Source of the DNA: an uncultured Bacteroidales bacterium
Lineage (GTDB): Bacteria > Bacteroidota > Bacteroidia > Bacteroidales > UBA932
NCBI GenBank assembly: GCA_905234475.1
Contig: CAJOHX010000012.1
Location: 1 to 57,882 of the forward strand
DNA length: 57,882 nucleotides
Reading direction: 5' to 3'
Part shown: positions 38,916 through 46,827 of the stretch, piece after piece
How the letters are laid out: every line of letters begins with the position of its first letter
Position numbering within the stretch: position 1 is the first letter of the stretch
The notes under the pieces: model-generated
The model's database searches: none
What the model saw: only the letters and a program-made list of their open reading frames with translations
What the model was told of the DNA's origin: nothing
Program-made: the position numbers and the translations under genes

Positions 38916-41265
38916 ATTCCTTTTTCAATTCCACCGCCGGATTGGTGCGGGCGGCCTTCAACGTCTGCCAGAGAACGGAGACGAAGGAGATCAGCAGGAC
39001 AAGCAACGCGGCAAGTGCGAATATCCACCAGTATCCGGTGATCCTGTCGGCATATCCATCCAGAAATCTCCTGACCAGGACAGAAGCCACCGGGATGCCT
39101 ATGGCCATCGAGACCAGGGCAAGGACCATGTAGGAACGCAGGGTCCGAAGGGTCTCTTCCCTTGTCTCGCTGCCAAATACTTTTCGGACGGCTATGTCCC
39201 GGGCATTTCTTGACGCAAACCAGGTACTCATGGCGACAAGCCCGAGCATCGCAAGGAACACGGCGACAAGGCCGAAAAGCGTCACGATACTCGTGTAGCG
39301 GTGCAAATCCACATAGTCCGCCGCGATGATCTCCTCCAGATAGCCGCACTGGCTCTCATAGGAGTTGCCCAGGTCCGGAACGCCGATGGTCTCACCGTAA
39401 TGCTCCGTCACGATTCGCGTAAAATCCTTCCGGAACGCCTTGTGGTCGGCCCCGGTCTCAATCAGCAACCCTGTCAGGTTCGCATCGGAGGTAACATTCA
39501 CGGCCGTGAACAAATGCTCGGCATAACGGGAATACAGATCTTCCGCATTCACCGGAAGACGCCTTACCGGCTCAAGGATTCCGCCGATCACGACGTCTGG
39601 ATAGACTTCGTGGAGGTCGCCGAAATTCACAAGCGCCTCCTCCGGCCAGAACGTCCCCGGCTTTACTCCGGTAAAAGCTTCTTTCTCCCGGAACCCCAAC
39701 AGATGGAAAGCCGATGTATCACAGCGGATGATCTGGATAATCGACTCCGAAGGGCCGGGAGCAATGGAACGGATATGGGTGGGAATCCCATCGACATAAC
39801 TGATACTCTTTACATCGGGAAGCGAAGCGAGTTTGTCCCCCAGAAGGTGGACGTCCGAGGAATAGTACCACGACGGGTGGAAATAGAACAGGTTCTCTCG
39901 CGGGGAGATGCCGATATCCAGGGTCTCAAGGTGGCGGAGTTGCGACCGGAGCGCGATGGACATGCAGACAAGCACGATTGCCAGGACGGATTGCGTGATC
40001 ACACAGGCCTTGTTGAAGCACATCTTCATCCGCCTCCGGATCTTCCCGCTGACGACTTCGATCGGCTGGAAAGACGAGAGCATCGAGGCGGGAAGCAGGC
40101 CGGCTACAGCGCCGACGAGAAGGATGGCCGCGATGGAGAAAAGCCAGAAAACAGGGCCGTCCAACACCCTGAATTCCACAGGAATCCCGCCGGGGCGGAT
40201 GCTGTTGAGATACGGGACGATGGCCCGGGCCAGGATGATGGCAAGGATGTAGCATACGGCCGTGAACAGGATGGACTCCAGCATGATGCGGGTGAAAATC
40301 TCCTTTCTGTCCTCACCGAGCAGGCGCCTCGTCGCCATCTCCTTCGCCCTCCCCCCGGAAATGGCGGAACAGAGATTCATGTAGTTGAGGACCGCCGAGA
40401 GAAGAAGCACCAGACCCAGGACGACCAGGCCGTAAAGATACAGGCGGTTGCCCTGACGGATTCCGCTGATGTCCGTTGGCGAGAAGTACAGATCCCTGTA
40501 GGCCGTCGCCATGATGTCCTCCCCTTCTTTCCGGTCCAGGGCCGGGCCCATCAGCGAGATAAACTTCTGGGAGAATGCAGGGATGTCCGCCCCGTCCGTG
40601 AGCGATGCGATCGCATGCACGATCGTTCCGGATCCTTTTTGACGGATATCGGATTCCCGGATTTGCCGCGGTTCCGTGAGATTGGATTCCATCGGGCAGA
40701 ACACATCGAAAGAATCGAGAATGGAGTAATCGGAATCGGCTATAATGGCCACGACCTCAGCTTCCTCCTTCTCGATCTCCCCGTATGGGCCATAGCCTTC
40801 CGTTCCGATGCCGATGATTTGTCCGAGGGCTTCGCTGAAGGGGAAAAGCCTTCTGGCTGCCGACTGCGAGAGCGCAACGCCCCGGCCGCCTTGCAGGGAC
40901 TGGAGCGATCCTTCCGTGACTTCGAGACCAAGGAGGGACAGGAGCTGCGTATCCGCGATGAGGACCGGCATTTTTGTAAACTCCATTCCCGCCTTGACGG
41001 AGAGTTGCGACGGAATAAATGCCGCGACCGCTTCGACCTCCGGCAGCGAGGCCAACGCTTCCTTGTCCCTGTACTCCATGTAAGGCATGCTCTGGGGGCC
41101 CAGGATGAAGAGATTCCGGCCCCCGGGGACGTCGTTCGCTATCTTGAGCTGATCCCGAAGGGACGAGCCGACAACAATCACCAGCGCCAGGCTCACGATC
41201 AGACCCACCGCCTCGATGGCGGTGTATAGCATGTTGCGGGACAGGAATTTTAGGTAGCTTTTCAT
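38914..41265 (-). CDS. MacB/FtsX-type ABC transporter permease (array copy 6)
   Basis: This 783-residue inner-membrane protein has the Bacteroidetes double-FtsX layout. An N-terminal helix (about 18-37) is followed by a periplasmic MacB-PCD domain, an FtsX module of three helices (about 280-420; LSAVLNYMNLCSAISGGRAKEMATRRLLG), a second periplasmic domain and a second FtsX module (about 660-783; RDIAVRKVFGS, ISFVSVLWQTLKAARTNPAVELKKE). Start and end are nearly the same as in copies 3-5. It begins two bases after copy 5 ends. It carries no nucleotide-binding domain and would need the ATPase encoded at 51594. Confidence 0.9.
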   Translation of the reverse strand: MKSYLKFLSRNMLYTAIEAVGLIVSLALVIVVGSSLRDQLKIANDVPGGRNLFILGPQSMPYMEYRDKEALASLPEVEAVAAFIPSQLSVKAGMEFTKMPVLIADTQLLSLLGLEVTEGSLQSLQGGRGVALSQSAARRLFPFSEALGQIIGIGTEGYGPYGEIEKEEAEVVAIIADSDYSILDSFDVFCPMESNLTEPRQIRESDIRQKGSGTIVHAIASLTDGADIPAFSQKFISLMGPALDRKEGEDIMATAYRDLYFSPTDISGIRQGNRLYLYGLVVLGLVLLLSAVLNYMNLCSAISGGRAKEMATRRLLGEDRKEIFTRIMLESILFTAVCYILAIILARAIVPYLNSIRPGGIPVEFRVLDGPVFWLFSIAAILLVGAVAGLLPASMLSSFQPIEVVSGKIRRRMKMCFNKACVITQSVLAIVLVCMSIALRSQLRHLETLDIGISPRENLFYFHPSWYYSSDVHLLGDKLASLPDVKSISYVDGIPTHIRSIAPGPSESIIQIIRCDTSAFHLLGFREKEAFTGVKPGTFWPEEALVNFGDLHEVYPDVVIGGILEPVRRLPVNAEDLYSRYAEHLFTAVNVTSDANLTGLLIETGADHKAFRKDFTRIVTEHYGETIGVPDLGNSYESQCGYLEEIIAADYVDLHRYTSIVTLFGLVAVFLAMLGLVAMSTWFASRNARDIAVRKVFGSETREETLRTLRSYMVLALVSMAIGIPVASVLVRRFLDGYADRITGYWWIFALAALLVLLISFVSVLWQTLKAARTNPAVELKKE

Positions 41266-41267
41266 TC

Positions 41268-43598
41268 TTATTCCTTTTTCAACTCCGTCGCCGGATTGGT
41301 CCGCGCGGCCTTGAGGGTTTGCCAGAGTACAGAGGCGAAGGAGATTGCCAGGGCGATGGCCACCGCCACCGCGAAGATCCAGCCGTAGCCGCTGATGCGG
41401 TAGTTGTAGTCCGCCAGGTAGCGCTCCGCCAGCCAGACGGCCACCGGCACGGCCAGCACGCAGGCGATGCCCACCAGCAGCATGTATTCCCACACGCCGC
41501 GGGCCACTTCTCCCCCGACCGTGCCGCCGAAGACCTTACGGACGGCCACGTCGTGCGTCCGGCCGCCCGCGAAGAACGCGGACATCGCCAGCAGGCCCAG
41601 GAGGGAAATCAGCAGGGACAAGCCCATGAAGAGTTCGATCATACGCATGTAGTTCTCAGCCTCCGCCAGGCCTTTTTTCACCTTATCCTCGACATATCCG
41701 TTGTCGGTCGGATCGTATACATAGCCGGTCGCTTCCGGGATGAAGCGCTCATACAGGGCAGCCAGCTGCTTTTTTGCCGCTTTCTTATCCCCGTCTATCC
41801 GAAGGAGTATCGTGTTTCCGTTCTGCAGCTCGTTGTACACAACGATCACGCCCCATGAGCCCTGTTGGATGTGAGCGGCATCATCGGTGGCGAAATCCTT
41901 CAGCACGCCGGCGAGTTCAGAAGGGAATCCGAAAAAGTTCGCCCATTTCGGAAGGGTTTGCTCCCCCGGCTCGAGCCCCAACCCATTCCAGGCGCTTTCA
42001 GACAGCCAAACACCCGCCCCCTGCGGGGTATGGAAATCCTCGAGCACCTCATATCCGCACATCTGGAACGCATCCACGTCATAAGCTATCACGCTCAGCG
42101 CAATCGTGCCGACACCGTCTTTCCCGGGACCGGAACCGCTCATGTATTTGTGCCCAGGGAAGCCGTTGGCCCAGCCGGAAGCCTTGACAAAAGGAAGCTT
42201 GCGCACGGCGTCCGCATGCGGCTCGGACAGGATGTTCTGAACGAACAGATTCTCCACATCCACCCCCACAGGCTGGTGGATCATGTGCGAATACTGTCGC
42301 TCCATGACCAGCGCGAAGGCGACGAGCAGGACGGAAAGCGCCGTCTGGAAGACGATAAAAATCTTGGAGAAGACCCGCTTGCTCCGCAGGCGGTAGTCGC
42401 CCTTGACCACCTGGACCGGATTGTAGCGCGAGGCCATCCGCGACGGGATCCACCCGGCCAGCAGGCCCGTCACCAGGACCACGCCGACGAAGAGGGCTGC
42501 CGTGGGGAGATCCAGCTGCCAGGAGAACGGAGCGGACACGAAGCGGGTCCCCCGCCGGGTCTCCAGGAAGTCACTGAGCATCGGTGCAAAGGCCCGTGCG
42601 ACCAGGATTGCCGCCCCGGCACATACGAATGTAAACACCAGCGATTCAAGCAGATACTTCCGCACAACCTGACCGCGGGTGGCGCCGAGGATGGCGCGCA
42701 TCCCTATCTCCTTGGTCCGTTTGCCGGCCAGGGCCGCGCTCAGGTTGATGTAGTTAAAAACGGCGGAGAGGAGCAGCAGAATCACCACGGCAAAGAGCAT
42801 CCGCAACAGGGAAAGGTTCCCCTTGTGGAAAGCCATCCCGCCATTGAGATCGGCGAAATACAAGCGGTCCATCCGCTCGATGCAGCCGTTCTTGAAGGTC
42901 CGGGACTCGTCGCGCCCCCATTGTTTCCGGCCATGTTCCTCCAATGCCAGGTCCAGCGCGGCGGCCAACTCATCTTCCGGCAAGTTACTGGAAATCAGGC
43001 AGACGTCTCCGCCTGCGGCGCCCGGAGAGAGCTCCTTCCACTCCTTGACCTGCAGGAAATCCAGCTCGTTGAAGAGCGCGGCAGGCTGGGAACGAAACAC
43101 GGCAGCAATCGTGAAGGGCTGGCCCCAGCTGACCATCTGGCGGTCGAGAATCACGCCGTCTTTGGCGAACTTCCGGGCCAGGCGTTCGCTGATGGCGACG
43201 CCGCCGCCGAGCAAGGAGCGCATGTCACCCTCTACCCATTCGACCGGGAACATCTCGAAGAAGTCCGGTTCGACCGTCGCCATGCCGGTCTCGCCGGCAG
43301 GCTCGCCATCCACGGTGGGATCAACGTGGCGATACGAGAACATCGTCGCCTGGTCCACGGCAGGCAGGTTTTCCTTGATCAGGAAGGCCAGACCCTGCGG
43401 CGCCATGTCCACCATGGTGTAGCTGACGTTGCTGAGGGCATAATAATGCTTCCACGCAGGCGCGCCGTGGGCCGTGCGCCACTGATGCCGGGCATAGGCC
43501 CCGATCAGCAGCACAAACGCCAGGCTCACGGCCAGCCCCACCGCCTCGATGGCGGTGTAGAGCTTGTTGCGGGATAGGAATTTCAGGTAACTCTTCAT
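41268..43598 (-). CDS. MacB/FtsX-type ABC transporter permease (array copy 5)
   Basis: This 776-residue paralogue of copies 3, 4 and 6 opens with MKSYLKFLSRNKLYTAIEAV and closes with TNPATELKKE. First FtsX module: LSAVFNYINLSAALAGKRTKEIGMRAILGA. Second: HDVAVRKVFGG and the three C-terminal helices. The periplasmic domains differ strongly from the other copies. It is the first permease after the opposed hicAB genes. No promoter of its own is seen on the minus strand, so read-through across hicAB or a weak promoter in that block must supply it. Confidence 0.9.
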   Translation of the reverse strand: MKSYLKFLSRNKLYTAIEAVGLAVSLAFVLLIGAYARHQWRTAHGAPAWKHYYALSNVSYTMVDMAPQGLAFLIKENLPAVDQATMFSYRHVDPTVDGEPAGETGMATVEPDFFEMFPVEWVEGDMRSLLGGGVAISERLARKFAKDGVILDRQMVSWGQPFTIAAVFRSQPAALFNELDFLQVKEWKELSPGAAGGDVCLISSNLPEDELAAALDLALEEHGRKQWGRDESRTFKNGCIERMDRLYFADLNGGMAFHKGNLSLLRMLFAVVILLLLSAVFNYINLSAALAGKRTKEIGMRAILGATRGQVVRKYLLESLVFTFVCAGAAILVARAFAPMLSDFLETRRGTRFVSAPFSWQLDLPTAALFVGVVLVTGLLAGWIPSRMASRYNPVQVVKGDYRLRSKRVFSKIFIVFQTALSVLLVAFALVMERQYSHMIHQPVGVDVENLFVQNILSEPHADAVRKLPFVKASGWANGFPGHKYMSGSGPGKDGVGTIALSVIAYDVDAFQMCGYEVLEDFHTPQGAGVWLSESAWNGLGLEPGEQTLPKWANFFGFPSELAGVLKDFATDDAAHIQQGSWGVIVVYNELQNGNTILLRIDGDKKAAKKQLAALYERFIPEATGYVYDPTDNGYVEDKVKKGLAEAENYMRMIELFMGLSLLISLLGLLAMSAFFAGGRTHDVAVRKVFGGTVGGEVARGVWEYMLLVGIACVLAVPVAVWLAERYLADYNYRISGYGWIFAVAVAIALAISFASVLWQTLKAARTNPATELKKE

Positions 43599-43603
43599 TT
43601 TAA

Positions 43604-43635
43604 TTTGGATTGTAACTGGAATTTAGTTACATTTG
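43604..43635 (+). promoter_or_regulatory. Complete Bacteroidetes promoter for hicAB, predicting a leaderless transcript
   Basis: TTTG (43604-43607) and TACATTTG (43628-43635) are 20 bases apart, a full -33/-7 promoter. It ends three bases before the hicA ATG at 43639, so the transcript should begin on or next to the start codon. Confidence 0.75.
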
Positions 43636-43638
43636 CAC

Positions 43639-43893
43639 ATGGGCACGAAAGAGAAATTAGTAGAGCGCCTGAAACGCCTTCCAACGGACTTCACATTTGA
43701 TGAGGCCGAGAGACTGTTGACCTTGTTTGGATACATGAAATCCAACAAAGGCAAGACATCCGGATCCAGAGTTATGTTTATAGACAGCCATGATCGCAAG
43801 ATCTTATTACACAAGCCCCATCCGGGTAACATAGTCAAAGGATATGCTTTAAAGGATATTCTGGATAAACTCATTAGAAACGGTAACATATGA
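43639..43893 (+). CDS. hicA: HicA-family mRNA interferase toxin
   Basis: This 84-residue protein has a double-stranded-RNA-binding-like HicA fold. Features are an N-terminal LVERLKRLPTDFTFDEAERLLTLFGY, then GSRVMFIDSHDRKILLHKPHP with a candidate catalytic His, and the end VKGYALKDILDKLI. HicA cleaves mRNA when not bound by HicB. An in-frame TTG two codons upstream lies in the promoter, so the ATG at 43639 is the start. Its stop overlaps the hicB start by four bases (ATGA). The pair stands opposite to the surrounding permease genes. Confidence 0.88.
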   Translation: MGTKEKLVERLKRLPTDFTFDEAERLLTLFGYMKSNKGKTSGSRVMFIDSHDRKILLHKPHPGNIVKGYALKDILDKLIRNGNI

Positions 43894-44414
43894 ACACATT
43901 AAAGTATAAAGGCTATATCGGGTCCGTTGCATACAGCGAGCCGGATAAGGTTTTCTTCGGGAAACTGGAAGGGATTGACGATCTTGTCAACTACGAGGGA
44001 GAATCTGTAACAGAACTCACTGACGCTTTTCATGAAGCGGTGGACGACTACCTTATTTTCTGTGAAGAACACAACTGCAAGCCCGAAAAGAGCTACACCG
44101 GGACTTTTAATGTCCGCATTTCCCCCGACACCCACCGGGACATCGCAAACCTGGCAGCCGAAGCCGGCATTTCCATCAATGCCTTCGTGAAGCGGGCGCT
44201 CAGCGAAGCCGTCAAGCATCCCTGGGTGGAGCCCGGCTCCCTGGCAACCGGATACGGCGTGGAGCAGGCAGAACCGGCCATGCTGATGGACTCGGGCTAC
44301 CCCACCCATTACGGTGTCTGGGACGAGTTCAGACTCGCCGTCCCGCACAAGGATGCCGCGCTTGTCAAAGAACTGGCGAAGCGTATGGGCTGGGATCTTG
44401 AAAATCATTCTTAG
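43890..44414 (+). CDS. hicB: HicB-family antitoxin with C-terminal extension
   Basis: This 174-residue antitoxin has an N-terminal HicB domain (LKYKGYIGSVAYSEPDKVFF, GKLEGIDDLVNYEGES, AFHEAVDDYLIFCEEH; about 1-65) and a ribbon-helix-helix DNA-binding segment (TFNVRISPDTHRDIANLAAE, GISINAFVKRALSEAV; about 70-110). About 65 further residues follow that are not part of a usual HicB, ending FRLAVPHKDAALVKELAKRMGW. It neutralises HicA and probably represses the hicAB promoter. Confidence 0.87.
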   Translation: MNTLKYKGYIGSVAYSEPDKVFFGKLEGIDDLVNYEGESVTELTDAFHEAVDDYLIFCEEHNCKPEKSYTGTFNVRISPDTHRDIANLAAEAGISINAFVKRALSEAVKHPWVEPGSLATGYGVEQAEPAMLMDSGYPTHYGVWDEFRLAVPHKDAALVKELAKRMGWDLENHS

Positions 44415-44423
44415 CATCTTATC

Positions 44424-44455
44424 GTCATTCGCCGGCTCCGACCGGCGAATCTCTT
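44424..44455. repeat. Hairpin repeat between hicB and permease copy 4
   Basis: GTCATTCGCCGG...CCGGCGAATCTCTT, nearly identical to the copy at 742-770. Its end runs into the stop codon (44454-44456) of the minus-strand permease. Confidence 0.8.
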
Positions 44456-46826
44456 ATTCCTTCTTCAACTCCACCGCCGGGTTGGTCCGGGCGGCCTTGA
44501 GGGTCTGCCAGAGGACGGTGCCGAAGGCAATGGCCAGGGAGATGACAACCGCCACCGCGAACACCCATCCGTAGCCCTCAACGCGGTAAGCGAAGCGCTC
44601 CAGATACACCCTGGCGGCCCAGATGGCCAGCGGAATGCCGACGAGGCAGGCGATGCCGGTCAGGACCATGTAGCTGCGGACATTCCGCCAGGTCTCGTGC
44701 GAGTCATCTGACCCGAAAACCTTCCGCACCGCAATCTGCTTGGTGTTTTCATCGGCAAAGTAGGTACTCATGGCCAGCAGCCCCAGCAGCGCAATCAGCA
44801 CGGAGAGTATCGCAAAGAGTTCCACCAGGCGCAAGGTTCGCTGAACGGGAGCCAACTGCTCGCAGTTGATGTCCTTGACAAACCCGTACCGCCAGGCGGG
44901 TTCCTCAACGCCGGAGGTCTCCAGGCGGAATTCCCGGTAGGCCTGGAGAATCTGATCCCCGTAGGATTTTTCTTCCCCGGTGGTGCCGATGAGAAGGCAG
45001 TTGGCATAGTAGAGTTCTTCGACCCGGGTCACGATGACGCTGCCATTGGGATTGATGGAGCCTTCCGAAGCCGGGCGGGCCGGGAAATCGTGGATGATAC
45101 CGCCGATGAACTCCGGCTGGGCGCCGTTCATACGGATACGTCGCGGGAAGACGGTCGATGTGTCCGATACCGCCGCCGTATTGAAGGCGGAGCGGCTCAT
45201 CCACATCGAATGCACCAGCGGATGCCCGAAGTCTTCCTCCACTTCCATGCCGAGCAACTGGAAATAGGTGGAGTCGCAGACGATGACGGGCATATCGACG
45301 TGATGCTCTTCGTCCACCTTGACGCCCATCGTCATGTTGATGAGTCCAGGGATGCCGCGGCCCACGCCTGCTTTCGTCACAAAAGGCAGCTTCTCCACTT
45401 TGTCCTTGAAAAGCCTCATGGCATCATAGTTCTGGGCGGAGTACTCAATGTAATACAGATTGTCCGTGGCGGCATGCATCGGCCTTGTCAACATGTGCCG
45501 CATCTGCACTTCCATCACCAGGGCCATCGCGATCAGGAAGACCGAAAAGACGTTCTGGACAACGATGAACACTTTGTTCAGAATCATCTTGTTCTTGCGC
45601 CGGAGCGCACCCTTGATCACGTCGATGGGTTCGTAGCGCGAGGCGGCAAAGGCCGGGAGCAGGCCGTTGATAACGCCCACAATCAAAATACCGGCAATAT
45701 ACGCCAGGACATACCCCGGTGTCATCATGAACGAAAGTCTTACGCTGGTGTCGCCCATCCCCAGCATCAATTCGTCCGGGTCGCTGGTGGAGACCAGGCT
45801 GTTCACCATGGGCGCCAGCAAATCGGCCATGAGCAGCGCTGCCGCAAAGCATACGGCGGTAAAGGCGACCGACTCGGCGATGTACTTCCACAGGATGCCG
45901 GTCTTATCGGCCCCCAGAAGGCGCCGTGTGGCCATTTCCCTGGCCCGCTTGCCCGTGAGCGCCAGGCTCAGATTCACATAGTTGAAGATGGCCGACAGGA
46001 GGAGCAGCAGGACGACGACAATCAGCAGGCGCAGCATCTGGACATTTCCTGTGCGGGTCAGTCCATTGCTGCTTCCGGTGAAGAAAAAGGCCTCATCCAT
46101 CCGGAATGCACGCCAGGAATCGACCTTCTCGGCACCCCAGGAGGCGTCGTAATTCTTATGCAGCAGCGCCTTTACTTTGGACTGCACATCGGCGAGGTCG
46201 GCATCCTCCCGCACCCGGAACCAGGTGGTATAATTGCCGATGCTGTTGAAAACTTTCCCCTGTTCGAGCGCCCAACTGTTTGTGATATTCGTAATGATGT
46301 CCGCCGGCATGAAGAAAGCGCCGTCGAAATCGGCATAAATGCCCTTGATGGTACGGTCCTCTCTGTCCACCTTGATAACTTGACCGATCTGAGCACTTAT
46401 CTTCCGGGCGAGGGATACACTGATAAGGATGTCATCCTTGCCGACAAAATCCTCCAGGCTTCCTTCCAGGAGATGATATTCCGGGAACACCTTGAAGAAA
46501 TCGGCATCGGTCTCGATCCCGGACGCCTGGACGGGCTCCTCACCTTTTTGAATGACGGGCTGCCATAGCACCGCAACATGGGTTGCCGCCCCCACCTCCG
46601 GGATATTCATCTCCAGCTCCTCCTTGTCCCAATAGGTCAAACCCAGGAACTCGTCGCTTCCCAGCACGAAAGTCCGCTTCCAGTCCGGTGACTCATGCGC
46701 CACCTCATACTGCTGCACCACATAGCTCCCAATCAGAATCACGAACGCCAGGCTCACGGCCAGCCCCACCGCCTCGATAACGGTGTATAACTTATTGCGG
46801 GAGAGGAATTTCAGGTAACTTTTCAT
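44454..46826 (-). CDS. MacB/FtsX-type ABC transporter permease (array copy 4)
   Basis: This 790-residue paralogue shares the MKSYLKFLSRNKLYTVIEAV start and the TLKAARTNPAVELKKE end with copies 3, 5 and 6. First FtsX module: LSAIFNYVNLSLALTGKRAREMATRRLLGA. Second: KQIAVRKVFGSDD and the final helices. Both periplasmic domains are divergent. It starts one base after the end of copy 3, so the two are cotranscribed. The downstream hicAB pair reads toward it, with the hairpin repeat between. Confidence 0.9.
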   Translation of the reverse strand: MKSYLKFLSRNKLYTVIEAVGLAVSLAFVILIGSYVVQQYEVAHESPDWKRTFVLGSDEFLGLTYWDKEELEMNIPEVGAATHVAVLWQPVIQKGEEPVQASGIETDADFFKVFPEYHLLEGSLEDFVGKDDILISVSLARKISAQIGQVIKVDREDRTIKGIYADFDGAFFMPADIITNITNSWALEQGKVFNSIGNYTTWFRVREDADLADVQSKVKALLHKNYDASWGAEKVDSWRAFRMDEAFFFTGSSNGLTRTGNVQMLRLLIVVVLLLLLSAIFNYVNLSLALTGKRAREMATRRLLGADKTGILWKYIAESVAFTAVCFAAALLMADLLAPMVNSLVSTSDPDELMLGMGDTSVRLSFMMTPGYVLAYIAGILIVGVINGLLPAFAASRYEPIDVIKGALRRKNKMILNKVFIVVQNVFSVFLIAMALVMEVQMRHMLTRPMHAATDNLYYIEYSAQNYDAMRLFKDKVEKLPFVTKAGVGRGIPGLINMTMGVKVDEEHHVDMPVIVCDSTYFQLLGMEVEEDFGHPLVHSMWMSRSAFNTAAVSDTSTVFPRRIRMNGAQPEFIGGIIHDFPARPASEGSINPNGSVIVTRVEELYYANCLLIGTTGEEKSYGDQILQAYREFRLETSGVEEPAWRYGFVKDINCEQLAPVQRTLRLVELFAILSVLIALLGLLAMSTYFADENTKQIAVRKVFGSDDSHETWRNVRSYMVLTGIACLVGIPLAIWAARVYLERFAYRVEGYGWVFAVAVVISLAIAFGTVLWQTLKAARTNPAVELKKE

Positions 46827-46827
46827 C

